Positions 29,501 through 37,608 of a stretch of DNA of 64,000 nucleotides are shown piece after piece. Each line of letters opens with the position of its first letter. The stretch's first letter is position 1. A program made the position numbers and the translations under genes. This stretch comes from Tolypothrix bouteillei VB521301 (GTDB taxonomy: Bacteria; Cyanobacteriota; Cyanobacteriia; Cyanobacteriales; Nostocaceae). Where the stretch lies: the NCBI RefSeq assembly GCF_000760695.4, contig NZ_JHEG04000001.1, positions 3,382,452 to 3,446,451 of the forward strand, read 5' to 3'. The notes under the pieces are model-generated. The model worked only from the letters and a program-made list of their open reading frames with translations. It had not been told where the DNA came from and searched no databases.

Positions 29501-30470
29501 GTGCAATTGGCTTTTCAGCAACCACAAGTACTTTCTTTTTTTTACCAACTAATTCAGCTATTATATTGGCAATTGTCTGACTTTTACCTGTACCTGGTGG
29601 TCCCTTGACTGTGAAACTTAATCCTTCCTTAGCTGCCTCAATAACCCTTTGTTGGCTAGAATCAGCTTCAAGAACTTGGAACACTGTCTTGGGATCAACT
29701 CGCTTATCTAATTCATCGATTTCAAGAATTTCAGGAACACTTAACTCGTAGTCTGCTGTATCCTTTGCAAATCCTCTAAGAATGTGTTGCTTAGCAAGAA
29801 TATCGGGGTTTTGTTCCAAATACTCTAGGTCTTTGAGCATTGAACCCTTTGCTCTTTGGAACAAACTAATATAAGCAGTTTCTTCAATTTCCCATTTACG
29901 GTTAGTCAAGTCCTTGTTCTGACGTAAGCTAGTTAGAAGTTCAACATAGCTACAATTAAATTCTGTCTCAGATTCAGGGAGAATAATACTATAGTCTATC
30001 TCCAACTTTTGCACTAAGATAGGATTCAAAAAAGCATTTTCATCTGTTGGACGAATTTCGTATTCATCTTTCTTCGGCAGCTTATATAATTCAACTGGTA
30101 TAAGAATAATTGGAGAAATAACATCCTGTTTAGGTTGTTCTTTGGTATTCCATCGAAGAAAACCTAAAGCTACAAATAAACTATTTACTCCTTTCTCCCT
30201 CAGAATTAAAGTGGCATCTCTACGAAGCTTCTTCAAATTTTTTTTATTGATTTGAGCTTCTATTGCATCAGCATCTAGTTCAATAGCAGGAATTGCAACA
30301 GATTCTATTACCAGTTTGTCAAATAATTGCGAAGCTGGTATCTTAATTTCGATAGTAGGTTTTTTCTCTGAATAGAAGTATAGCAGACGGTTACTTTTAG
30401 TTAACTCTGCAAGATTGTTCTTCCATGTTTGAATCTTCTGCTTTAATTCTAAACTGACTGTTGTACTCAT
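26502..30470 (-). CDS. DUF4011 - SF1 helicase - MTES/Vsr-type nuclease (Hhe-like defence protein)
   Basis: About 1322 residues. The N-terminal 200 residues (TWKNNLAELTKSNRLLYF onward) match DUF4011. A superfamily-1 (UPF1-like) helicase is split over the protein: Walker A GPPGTGKS (about 290-297), motif II IFDEASQ (about 920), motif III VVGDNHQMPPSSFF, and the C-terminal motifs NVQGDERDVIILSFGYG and RRLNVAITRAK. The last 105 residues are an endonuclease-like fold of the Vsr/MTES_1575 type (PIDLAV, then LGIEYDG, then RDRDRLRKKVLE, then RVWSKEWF). I recall this domain order from the single-gene anti-phage system named Hhe (DUF4011-helicase-Vsr). The frame opens with GTG 30476, but GAGGG lies five bases before ATG 30470, which I prefer. 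It leads a three-gene operon. Confidence 0.87.
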   Translation of the reverse strand: MSTTVSLELKQKIQTWKNNLAELTKSNRLLYFYSEKKPTIEIKIPASQLFDKLVIESVAIPAIELDADAIEAQINKKNLKKLRRDATLILREKGVNSLFVALGFLRWNTKEQPKQDVISPIILIPVELYKLPKKDEYEIRPTDENAFLNPILVQKLEIDYSIILPESETEFNCSYVELLTSLRQNKDLTNRKWEIEETAYISLFQRAKGSMLKDLEYLEQNPDILAKQHILRGFAKDTADYELSVPEILEIDELDKRVDPKTVFQVLEADSSQQRVIEAAKEGLSFTVKGPPGTGKSQTIANIIAELVGKKKKVLVVAEKPIALEVVCDRLKESNLEAIYLNFADNDVASKKNFAKVLQITRRELEQRLEEQESESFFYELSECRQSLNEHAESLNHKWEPLDKTVLDIYGEILKFQREQIPTLNFTLGNINNWSTLQLSRAKDYLEQLNHGKFLLFFRKELTTLWAKSQQPSLDFQTREDINNGINTLLQGIRSAKKAGNELGKLLNLKTPSTLTEIANFNASVAHIAAVPLLPQGWQDKDLQVLWQLFFQLENDLEAIQNNPLNTKYKKEFLHLNLSDLSKNLQKWGIFCFFRCTYWKARNQILDCRKVKKWVFDWELKTDLKRAAELQFLWHNLRDPNYSPHDAFKIFFTTEIPDCEAIEQSLRWLETLHQYNIQNSTVVMVISSQTSRRQLAKLLEELTSAQSLIEEGFNFLQRYFPYPEDVITNSRIPLNITSLDEIETFLNVAANEIDLFQDWLDYQRNVKQIQAVGAGAFLQQLQDSDIAPELWSRIFEKGFYQNWLQYIYDNCYNLRRFSANVYEQKIQKFSQLDIKQQEVAKKRLRQLHVSQWQEWSQQPNAKIALDMLYRESQNKKKYKSIREFIEEAAELVVTLKPCWLMSPQAVSEYIAPQVINFDVVIFDEASQIRTEDAVSSIMRSKQVIVVGDNHQMPPSSFFASITSDAEDEDNDEEERYESLLAECGFMREFTLKWHYRSKDESLIYFSNKKFYNSELITFPNPVKNDSRGVYFKYVEQAVYNRGGKKKQNIREAEEVGKLALLHIQQNQEQSLGIIAFSKDQAEAIQEQIDKLSDENPELAEFCRDESEKFFIKNLENVQGDERDVIILSFGYGKDNEGEFSHYFGPLNRVGGERRLNVAITRAKYKLILVASIRANDLQPEGKREGVRFFKEYLEYIDSKEQKLPENSSVQNLHSYSLLTEDIYDALQKQGYEVETSVGRSAYPIDLAVIKKQLTDKKYILGIEYDGLTYCRYPTARDRDRLRKKVLEDILNWQIHRVWSKEWFDNRDVEIERLVNRLKSVDI

Positions 30471-31710
30471 CAACACCCTCTCGTAATATGGTAGATGCAG
30501 TAATATGTAAATCCAATTATTTGTGCTCTATATATTGTGTCAAACAGTGATAATAATTAAAATAAATATATTATATACTTTTTTAGTACCCAGATTTTTT
30601 TTGAAAATCCTAACTTCTTAATCCATTATTGAAAATTCCCACTTATTGAGTATATTTTAAAGATTTTCTTTAAGTTTTTAACTAGAGCAATTGAAATAAA
30701 CACAAAAAAAATGCATATAACTACTATTGATAGCTAGAAGATTTATATTTTTTCAAAAATAGTTTACTTTTTGGCTCAAATAGTCTTTTTATATTTGAGA
30801 AATTTTATAAAATAAATTTTCATAGAAAAATTATTTGTTTTACTAAAACATAAAATTATTCCTAACTTTAAAATATGCTTTTAAAGTAACAGTGAAATTA
30901 TACTCAATACATTCTATTTCAAAATTCATAAAATGATATAAATTTTTATAAAATTTTAGTAAAGAGCTATAGACAAGACTAAAGTGTCTTAAATTGCCTT
31001 TTATCTGTATGTATTGACAATACTATTGTACAAGTTGGTACTTTCTTTTAAGTTGCTTAAAAAGTGTAAGTAGACCTTCAAAAAAGTCTTTCTTACCTCT
31101 TTCAAAGGATGTAACAAACCTAGAAAATTCTTCAAGTTTCTGAGTAACTTCTTCACTCTCTTTATCTGATATAAATTCACACTATTTCTTTTGAAATAAT
31201 CAAATTGATAACATTCAACTCATTAGAACTTAACAGTCCCAATTTCAAAAAAATGCTAAGTGATGTTCGCGATCGCGGTTATACAAACTAAAATATGGCT
31301 GCGCGGATAAGGAATTTCTAAATCAAAAAATCTCCCAAAAAGCTTGTATTGCGGGGCTTCTAGCCTACCAATTATAAGGAATGGGCGAGGACGCCTGTCC
31401 CACCTTCCAAGGTCATTTATTTCTTGGAAATCCCCAATACAAAATCCAATATTTTGTTTAAAATTATACTTAATTATAATTGTATTTACGTAATACACAT
31501 ATTGCGTAACACAACTTTTCTTAGTTTATGGGACTTACGCAACCTCAAACTTTAAAAAGGGGGCTACCCATAAGTCCTAGTTTAAAGAGGTTGCAGAAGT
31601 AAATTATCGTAAATCGATATCGAAATAGTATATTAGAAATGGCAGACAATGTTGTATGATTTGAGCACGCATATAAAATACGATACTCCTATCTATTAAC
31701 AGTATTAAAC
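30471..31710. other. AT-rich non-coding region upstream of the helicase operon
   Basis: About 1.24 kb, the first 700 bp very AT-rich with no open frame. At 31023-31181 the minus strand is open for about 52 codons with coding-like composition (EEVTQKLEEFSRFVTSF, then LLTLFKQLKRKYQL) but has no ATG start and a stop just upstream, so it may be a gene stump. At 31370-31410 and 31525-31580 there are dispersed repeats, including the inverted pair GGACTTA/TAAGTCC. The promoter of the operon must lie near the left end. Confidence 0.55.
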
Positions 31711-32139
31711 ATGGCTAATGTCAAAAAAGTCAGCGATGAGCTTTATGCATCCGGACAACCAACTCCAGAAGATTTACAAGCCCATGCACAAGAGGGATTA
31801 AAATCTGTCGTTAATTTACGTTTTCCTGATGAAGCGGGTTTCCTGAATGATGAGCAGCAGCAGGCTGAAACCTCAGGACTAAATTACGTCCACGTTCCAC
31901 TAAATTCAACAAAAACCGATCGAGACTTGACAAGTAAGGTTCTTAAGGAAATTGAAGATTTACCAACACCAATTTTGTTCCATTGTGGTGTGGGGGGAAG
32001 AGCTGGCGCACTTGCTCTCATTGCTCTTGCTACCAAGGAAGGATTAAACCGGGAGCAAGTGTTGAAAAAAGCTGAAGAATTAGGAATTAGCATCGACCAG
32101 CCACATCTCAAACAGTTTTTGGAATCTCAGGAGCCTTGA
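31711..32139 (+). CDS. DUF442/BLH-type protein tyrosine phosphatase-like protein
   Basis: A 142-residue cytosolic protein. It begins with the family opening VKKVSDELYASGQPTPEDL and contains the P-loop HCGVGGRAGA. The Cys and Arg are four residues apart, as in the beta-lactamase-hydrolase-like phosphatase family, rather than five as in classical tyrosine phosphatases. Members elsewhere are linked to sulfide or stress responses and sometimes fused to persulfide dioxygenase; the substrate here is unknown. It is convergent with a PadR regulator 12 bp away, so the two genes share a transcription end but not a promoter. Confidence 0.85.
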   Translation: MANVKKVSDELYASGQPTPEDLQAHAQEGLKSVVNLRFPDEAGFLNDEQQQAETSGLNYVHVPLNSTKTDRDLTSKVLKEIEDLPTPILFHCGVGGRAGALALIALATKEGLNREQVLKKAEELGISIDQPHLKQFLESQEP

Positions 32140-32151
32140 AGGAGCCAGTTC

Positions 32152-32460
32152 CTAACTTCTATCTTCAAATAATTCTCCGAACAGTTCTTTAACTTTTTGT
32201 TTGGAATCTTCTAAAACTTGTTTACCCAAGGGCGTAGCGCAATAAAGTCGGCGCGAATGTCTTCCAGAACGTTCAATCGTTGATTGAAGATAGCCCTTGC
32301 GTTCCATGTCATGAAGCATTGGATAAAGAGTCCCCGCACTCAGCTTGTAGCCGTGTCGCCCTAATTCTTCAATGATACTCAGACCGAAAATGGGCTCATG
32401 AACTGCATGATGAAGAATGTGAAGTCGAATGAGACCTGAGTAAAAATCTTTGTCATCCAT
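32152..32460 (-). CDS. PadR-family transcriptional regulator
   Basis: A 102-residue winged-helix DNA-binding protein. The recognition region is GLSIIEELGRHGYKLSAGTLYPMLHDMERKGYL, followed by the wing SGRHSRRLYCATPLGKQVL, both characteristic of PadR. The C-terminal dimerisation helix is short (subfamily 2). It probably represses its own gene and a stress or efflux gene; no operator could be identified. It is convergent with the phosphatase-like gene. Confidence 0.9.
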   Translation of the reverse strand: MDDKDFYSGLIRLHILHHAVHEPIFGLSIIEELGRHGYKLSAGTLYPMLHDMERKGYLQSTIERSGRHSRRLYCATPLGKQVLEDSKQKVKELFGELFEDRS

Positions 32461-32683
32461 CTTATTTTCTAAACTTGTGCTTGAAGGAGTAACACTCCCT
32501 CACCTTCTCTTAACTGCTCACTGATTACGGCTCACTGAATTGTACAACCCAACGGCGGAAGAGTTCCACGGTAATTCGGATGTATCATCTAAAGTTTCAA
32601 TAACTTTATGTAAATAACGTTTAAAAATTTATGTTAGCTTGTGCATATCAGGTGTTTGTTCTTTAGTTGTAGAGATTCAACCT

Positions 32684-33319
32684 ATGACACTTTTACAAGC
32701 TAAAAACCTAACAATAGGAGACGTTCATCGATTCTTTAATTTTCAAAGACAGTATAATAACTCCTTTACTTCATTATTATCTTTATACCCCTTAACCGAA
32801 TTTGAACAACAAGAAATTTTACAAATTCAAACAGACTTTGATAACTATTTAATAGAAAGCAAAGTCTTAGAAGGGATGGTTAAAGCTTTAACCATATTTC
32901 CCTTAATGAGACTAGCTGGATTTTATCGCTCTCCTATAAAAATTAGTTTGGAAGAGAATCTTGCTGATTTAATTATTGAAGACGAAGATACTAGAATTAC
33001 TGGAAGAATGGATATTTTAGCAGTCAATAAGATTAAATCGGCAAAGAACAAACCCTACTTTTGGGTATTAGCGATTGAAGCTAAAAACAGTGACATTGAT
33101 GCATTAGCTGGTTTACCTCAATTACTAACTTATGTGTATGAAAAGTTAGAAGATCAAACACCTGTTTGGGGATTAACGACAAATGGAAGGATTTATCAAT
33201 TTGTTTATATTCAACAGGGGAATCCACCTATTTATCAGTTAATGCCAATACTCAATTTAATGGAATTTGATGACGCAACACAGTTACTTCAAATTTTTAA
33301 AGCAATTTGTCAGCTATAG
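32684..33319 (+). CDS. PD-(D/E)XK-type nuclease-like protein (restriction endonuclease R-subunit-like)
   Basis: About 211 residues. The core reads GRMDILAV, then WVLAIEAKNSDIDALAGLPQLLTYVYE. This is the D...ExK metal site plus the following helix seen in stand-alone proteins often labelled type I restriction endonuclease subunit R in cyanobacteria. The N-terminal part (LLQAKNLTIGDVHRFFNFQ) is helical. The frame runs upstream to a TTG at 32639, but ATG 32684 is the first normal start and is chosen. No methylase or specificity subunit is nearby, so it is not part of a complete restriction system here. Nuclease activity is inferred. Confidence 0.75.
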   Translation: MTLLQAKNLTIGDVHRFFNFQRQYNNSFTSLLSLYPLTEFEQQEILQIQTDFDNYLIESKVLEGMVKALTIFPLMRLAGFYRSPIKISLEENLADLIIEDEDTRITGRMDILAVNKIKSAKNKPYFWVLAIEAKNSDIDALAGLPQLLTYVYEKLEDQTPVWGLTTNGRIYQFVYIQQGNPPIYQLMPILNLMEFDDATQLLQIFKAICQL

Positions 33320-33438
33320 AAATGAATTCGAGCAGATGTTAGGTTTTGTTCCTCAACCCAACCTCCAATTTCATCTGCAGGCGTCTGCGTTCATCTGCAG
33401 TTAATTATTATAAATCGTAAATTCCAAGCCCTCTATCC

Positions 33439-33732
33439 TCACAGAAATTGCACGTTCAATATTTTCTTCACCTCAGTCAAAAATGCTAGAGAATTAAAAT
33501 CTACCTGACCTCTCATATGGCTAAACAATGACAATAAACCGACTGAGTTCTCTCCAATCAGATTGTCGTAAGGGTCTAGTTTGAGATTGATATCTTTCGC
33601 TTTTTCATAACGAGAAAAGTGAAACAAGGTTAAATATTGCAAAATCTCATTTTTCAATTCCCCTTTAAAAATTAGACCTTGGTAGATGTCTTCATCATCA
33701 AGTATCCCTTCATAGATCTTTAAAAGGTCTTG
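33439..33732 (-). pseudogene. C-terminal stump of an unknown gene
   Basis: The minus-strand frame is open from 33732 to a stop at 33439 (98 codons) without an ATG at its start. The protein text (LLKIYEGILDDEDIYQG, then FHFSRYEKAKDINLKLDPY, then FLTEVKKILNVQF) looks coding. It begins abruptly opposite the start of a plus-strand stump. I do not recognise the family. It may be read from the TTG at 33657, but truncation is the simpler explanation. Confidence 0.5.
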
Positions 33733-33872
33733 TTATCGGTGGGGTTTCACGCAAATCTTACATTCAGATGATGGAACTTGCTTATGCGGTAATTGACGGT
33801 GTTCAAGCTAGAGGAGAAAGAGGCAACTACAGTACACAACGTGTAAAATTTAACTCCAATCGCTTCAGTTAA
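33726..33872 (+). pseudogene. C-terminal stump of another unknown gene
   Basis: The plus-strand frame reads GLVIGGVSRKSYIQMMELAY, then AVIDGVQARGERGNYSTQRV and KFNSNRFS, to a TAA at 33870. It has no start codon upstream in the same frame within sensible distance and meets the minus-strand stump at about 33726-33732. Composition is coding-like, but the family was not recognised. Confidence 0.45.
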
Positions 33873-34136
33873 CTTTTCGTTACATAGTTAGAAATTTTCC
33901 CGCCGACTTACTTAGTACAAATACGGTTATTTTTTAAAGTTAGTAAAAAGTTAAATAATCATTTTTAAATATCTGTATCTTAAATCCAAATGAGCAACTC
34001 ATTTATTCGATAATTGCTATTTTATTTATTAAGGTTTTTAGAGCGAAAATACGTAAAACTTATTATAAGTAAAATTCCGCTAGCTTCAATAAAAACTTTA
34101 AGTTAAATTTTGCTAAGACTATTAAAAGCTAACCAA

Positions 34137-35435
34137 ATGATTTCTAAAAAATTAGTACTAATTTCTATTGGCTCATTATTAATCTCGATCGCAACTATTA
34201 GTTTCATGGGGCAAAAGGCCGCAATCACCGTATCCAAAAATACTGTTCTAGCAGCTACTCCATTAATACTTGTGGGTGAATATGGACAAGAGGGCGTTTT
34301 CTTAGGACTACCGAGCAGAAAAGAACGGAACGAATTAAGTGATTTACTTGGGCAAAACCCTCAATTAACTGAAGAAAGAAATGTGCATCGTAAAGTCTAC
34401 AAGGCAAAACTTATTAGTTTTGACAAGCTGCAAAAAAAGCAGTCAAGTAAAGCATTTAGCCAATATGAAGTGAAATTTAAAGATAAGGTCACTGCACAAG
34501 AACACACCCTAGACTTGCTTTCTTTTGAAAGTAAAGATGGTATTATTTTTGTTGCAGAGCCTGGATCGGAGACTCCGCATTTGATTCCAAAGCCGACGGA
34601 TATTTCACAACAGTTGTTTCAACATGACCAAAACTTATATATCCTAGACACCAAGACGCTGCAAGTGAAAGCGATCGGAGATGAGCAGGCACAATATACA
34701 ACTAAGCAAAAGATAAAAGATTTGCCTGATTTAGGTATTGAGCATGGGCGTATTCTTCACTGGATTCAGCAACCGAATTGGTCTCCAGATGGCAATACAA
34801 TTGCTTTTTTATCAAACCGGAATCGCATTGAAAGTAATCACATTGAGGTATGGATTCATGATTTAATTACTAATCAAGAGTTAAAAGTATATCACAGAGA
34901 AAACACTACTCCTCATATCCTTGGTTGGACAGCAGATAATAAAATTCTAATTAACGAATCCAAGCATACAGGTGGAGGTGGTGTTTTAGTTGCCATTGAT
35001 CCTAAAACAGGGCTAAGACAAGAATTTATTAGTGGTGATTTTGTTGGGCAAAGTGATGACCGTCAAACTGTACTTTATGTAAAACGAAATAGTAGGCATG
35101 GTGAATTGTATGCACTAAATCTGTCTAATGGAACATCTCAATTACTCTACAAAACACCTATTGAGGAAAGTTTAAGTATTGGTCAAATAGATTTTTCAAA
35201 AGATAGCACACGTTTTGCAATTGGTTTACTGAATAAGAAAACAGGTGTAGAGAGCTTTCTAGTTTATAATTTGCAAACTAAAAATACAAAACGTTTAGAA
35301 TTGCCGCAAGGCAAAAGATTCTACGGTCGTATGACAGTGAAATGGCTTGGCGATGAGTTGGCTGTGCCTGTTGAAAGTCGAAATTTAAATCTGCAATATT
35401 CAGAAGCAGAAACGCTTCTGATGTCAACTTTTTAA
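34137..35435 (+). CDS. Secreted TolB/WD40-like beta-propeller protein
   Basis: A protein of about 432 residues with an N-terminal signal sequence (MISKKLVLISIGSLLISIAT, then cleavage probably near TVLAA). The C-terminal 230 residues contain PD40/TolB-type blades (PNWSPDGNTIAFLSNRN, DFSKDSTRFAIGLLNKK, GWTADNKILINES). The first 150 residues (EYGQEGVFLGLPSRKERNEL, then YEVKFKDKVTAQEHTLDLL) are of unknown fold. The frame is open up to TTG 34110, but ATG 34137 gives a clean signal peptide start. The next gene starts 17 bp after its stop behind a strong ribosome site, so the two form an operon ending at the terminator at 35898-35925. Confidence 0.7.
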   Translation: MISKKLVLISIGSLLISIATISFMGQKAAITVSKNTVLAATPLILVGEYGQEGVFLGLPSRKERNELSDLLGQNPQLTEERNVHRKVYKAKLISFDKLQKKQSSKAFSQYEVKFKDKVTAQEHTLDLLSFESKDGIIFVAEPGSETPHLIPKPTDISQQLFQHDQNLYILDTKTLQVKAIGDEQAQYTTKQKIKDLPDLGIEHGRILHWIQQPNWSPDGNTIAFLSNRNRIESNHIEVWIHDLITNQELKVYHRENTTPHILGWTADNKILINESKHTGGGGVLVAIDPKTGLRQEFISGDFVGQSDDRQTVLYVKRNSRHGELYALNLSNGTSQLLYKTPIEESLSIGQIDFSKDSTRFAIGLLNKKTGVESFLVYNLQTKNTKRLELPQGKRFYGRMTVKWLGDELAVPVESRNLNLQYSEAETLLMSTF

Positions 35436-35451
35436 GGAGGGAAATTAAATA

Positions 35452-35877
35452 ATGAAGAAATTACTTAAGGCAACATCAACAATAGTAATAGGAAAGCTTG
35501 ATTTCATCTCTTTATCAACTTGGGATAGTGGTAAAATAACGGCTTTCTATGTCTATGCCTATGATGATGAATACGGTTATGATGCGATTTATGATGGTAA
35601 TGCTGTGGTTTTTCACCGGACATCGGGTACTAATGCCTGGGCAATGAAAACTGCTACTGCTAGTGGGGGTGTTAATAAATACTACGCTGACTTAAGTACT
35701 ATATATCCCGTAGGTACGAAAGTTGATCGGATGGTACGAGTAGTTCGTTCAAATATTGTTGGTAAGCCAGGAGCAAATTACACTTGGGCATTTCATAGCC
35801 CTAAATTTGCTCAACCGGATTTTAATCCTAACTCAACCTCTAACCAATTTGATTATTTTACCAATACTAGGCAATAA
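35452..35877 (+). CDS. Hypothetical protein, operon partner of the beta-propeller gene
   Basis: A 141-residue protein of unknown family with an excellent Shine-Dalgarno sequence (AAGGAGGG, 10 nt upstream). The sequence is rich in Tyr, Asp, Gly and Ser and looks like a small beta-sandwich (GKITAFYVYAYDDEYGYDAIY, then NAVVFHRTSGTNAWAMK, then ANYTWAFHSPKFAQPDF). The N-terminus has only a weak hydrophobic stretch, so secretion is uncertain. Its role is presumably tied to the secreted propeller protein upstream. Confidence 0.7.
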   Translation: MKKLLKATSTIVIGKLDFISLSTWDSGKITAFYVYAYDDEYGYDAIYDGNAVVFHRTSGTNAWAMKTATASGGVNKYYADLSTIYPVGTKVDRMVRVVRSNIVGKPGANYTWAFHSPKFAQPDFNPNSTSNQFDYFTNTRQ

Positions 35878-35897
35878 CAACTAATTGCGTAATGTAT

Positions 35898-35925
35898 AAA
35901 GACCTAGTAAATGCTAGGTCTTTTT
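35898..35925 (+). terminator. Rho-independent terminator
   Basis: Perfect 10-bp stem AAAGACCTAG / CTAGGTCTTT with a 6-nt loop, running directly into TTTTT. It ends the propeller operon; read from the other strand it can also serve the convergent lipoprotein gene (A-run on the opposite flank). Confidence 0.9.
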
Positions 35926-35962
35926 ATTGGGCTTAAAAACTTTTACAATTAGTAGTGTTTAG

Positions 35963-36451
35963 CTATTCTTCAGCTAACCAACGTACATAAGGACGGGAGC
36001 CGCCTATTCCCTGATATGTGATTGTAGTACTCACCGTTGCTTGTTCCAAATTCAAACGAAAATAAACTTTTCCATTCTGGAATCGAAAATTATATACAGG
36101 AGGTGCTTCTGACTTAGCATTGCCAACACAGGAAGTATAGGAATTACGTAGCTTTGCTTCATACTCCACAAATTTCTTACCTGATGCTATTAATTTAGCA
36201 CTCTGAATGTCAGCAACAGCAGTATGTTCTGCGCCACCTTCAACAGGAAGCAAGAAAGTCCAAATCCCAATGGTTTCAGGACATATCCCCGCTTGACGTT
36301 TGACATTAAGTATCATATTTGGTTTTTCTGGTATTAAACCGTTAGTAGTTCCTACCACTTTATTATCTTTAGTACAAGCAACTAATATCCCTAAACTAAC
36401 GACTGGAATAATTAGGGATAAGGTCAAAAATTTTAGATTATTGGAGAACAT
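35963..36451 (-). CDS. Hypothetical lipoprotein
   Basis: A 162-residue protein with a type II signal peptide: basic/polar start MFSNNLKF, a hydrophobic run, then the lipobox LVAC with Cys26, followed by TKDNKVVG. The mature part is probably a small beta domain (NFRFQNGKVYFRLNLEQATV). Two further cysteines (in GICPET and TSCVGN) could form a disulfide. No known family was recognised. It would be anchored to a membrane facing the periplasm. It is convergent with the secreted-protein operon. Confidence 0.72.
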   Translation of the reverse strand: MFSNNLKFLTLSLIIPVVSLGILVACTKDNKVVGTTNGLIPEKPNMILNVKRQAGICPETIGIWTFLLPVEGGAEHTAVADIQSAKLIASGKKFVEYEAKLRNSYTSCVGNAKSEAPPVYNFRFQNGKVYFRLNLEQATVSTTITYQGIGGSRPYVRWLAEE

Positions 36452-36654
36452 TCTTCTAGTTCCGTTGATGATTTTTATTTGATTAACAGCAAGATTTAAG
36501 TATTAAAGCGCAATAAGCATCATCTTACTTTTAAGCAAGTATTTTTAATGACTTATTACACAGTAAAAAAGTTGCGTTTATTATCATTAGATTTAAAAAA
36601 AACATACATTATTAATGATTCGTCTATATTTGAACAATATTTACATTGTCTTTT

Positions 36655-37440
36655 TTAATAGCAAGGTAAGTAGTATTTCTCTAGATAGTTTATTTGGGCT
36701 TTTTTCTTCAGTTTACCCAGTGTTTCTGTATCTATAATTCGCTTGAGTCGATAAAAATCTAACTGCGGGTTGTCTTTATCTTTGTATAAATCGTCAAGAA
36801 GATACCCTAGTTCTTCTCTTTCTTCTTCATCGATAGAAGCAAACTGAACTTTTCTATACTGTTCTAACCCTTTTTTTAATTGCTCGTTAAACTCCCGTGT
36901 TTTTTGTACGGCGATTGTTATTTTGTGAAATCTTAAGACTGCTTTTTCTTTATGATTTTTGTCTGGAAAGGTTAATCTTTGTTTCTGTAAACCCTTATAA
37001 GAGCTAAACGGATAGGTAAAGTTTAAGCTAGGTATATCACCTTTAAAGCTTTGCAAATCTGTCACTAAACTCTCTACAAACTCTTTTACGCTAGAAACCC
37101 TACCTTCTCCTACCTCAGAGGCGATCGCATCTCCTAATATCTGTTTGACACAATCTGCAATCGCTTGAATTTTTCCTGGAAGTAATTCTTTACAACCCGG
37201 ACTAAAATTGACGGTAGCGGCTTTTGCATTGTTTGCTGCAGCACCTAAAGGATTGCTAATCTGCAACCGAGCAACTTGGCTCGCAACAGCATCAACGTCA
37301 ATACGCAGTCGCAAACCATCGGTTGATACTTCAAACAGGTTGTTAGATTGCTGATTTCGTAGGACTTGTAAAATCTTGTCCAGAATGTCGCTGTAGTCTA
37401 CAAAAACGAGATCGTTGTTACCTGTTCGTATAGTACTCAC
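36655..37440 (-). CDS. Hypothetical protein of unknown family
   Basis: A 261-residue soluble protein. The N-terminal half has an alternating strand/helix pattern (DYSDILDKILQVLRNQQ, then VSTDGLRLRIDVDAVASQVARL). The C-terminal half is charged and helical, ending in DFYRLKRIIDTETLGKLKKKAQ. No catalytic motif, signal peptide or membrane segment is seen. It stands alone downstream of purQ on the same strand, separated by 168 bp with a hairpin repeat. Codon use and GC content look like accessory DNA. Confidence 0.6.
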   Translation of the reverse strand: MSTIRTGNNDLVFVDYSDILDKILQVLRNQQSNNLFEVSTDGLRLRIDVDAVASQVARLQISNPLGAAANNAKAATVNFSPGCKELLPGKIQAIADCVKQILGDAIASEVGEGRVSSVKEFVESLVTDLQSFKGDIPSLNFTYPFSSYKGLQKQRLTFPDKNHKEKAVLRFHKITIAVQKTREFNEQLKKGLEQYRKVQFASIDEEEREELGYLLDDLYKDKDNPQLDFYRLKRIIDTETLGKLKKKAQINYLEKYYLPCY

Positions 37441-37575
37441 TCTGCTTGCTCCTAGCCTTCCTCTATGGCTGCTCCAGTCAATACTGAGTATAATTCATTT
37501 CTTTAATACTGACATCGAAGCTTTCCACGAAATATCGTTTACCAAGCCATATAAGGTGGAGCCTTGGGATATGCA

Positions 37576-37596
37576 TTCCCAGGCGGAGCCTGGGAA
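37576..37596. repeat. Hairpin repeat TTCCCAGGC-GGA-GCCTGGGAA
   Basis: A perfect 9-bp stem with a 3-nt loop, 13 bp past the purQ stop. The surrounding GGAGCCTTGGGATATGCA text is of a type that recurs in cyanobacterial intergenic DNA. It may help end the purQ transcript. Confidence 0.6.
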
Positions 37597-37608
37597 CGGG
37601 AGATGACA

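Noticed and set aside
31256..31498. An 80-codon minus-strand open frame
   Set aside because: It covers dispersed repeat text (GGACGCCTGTCCCACC type) and its composition is not coding-like.
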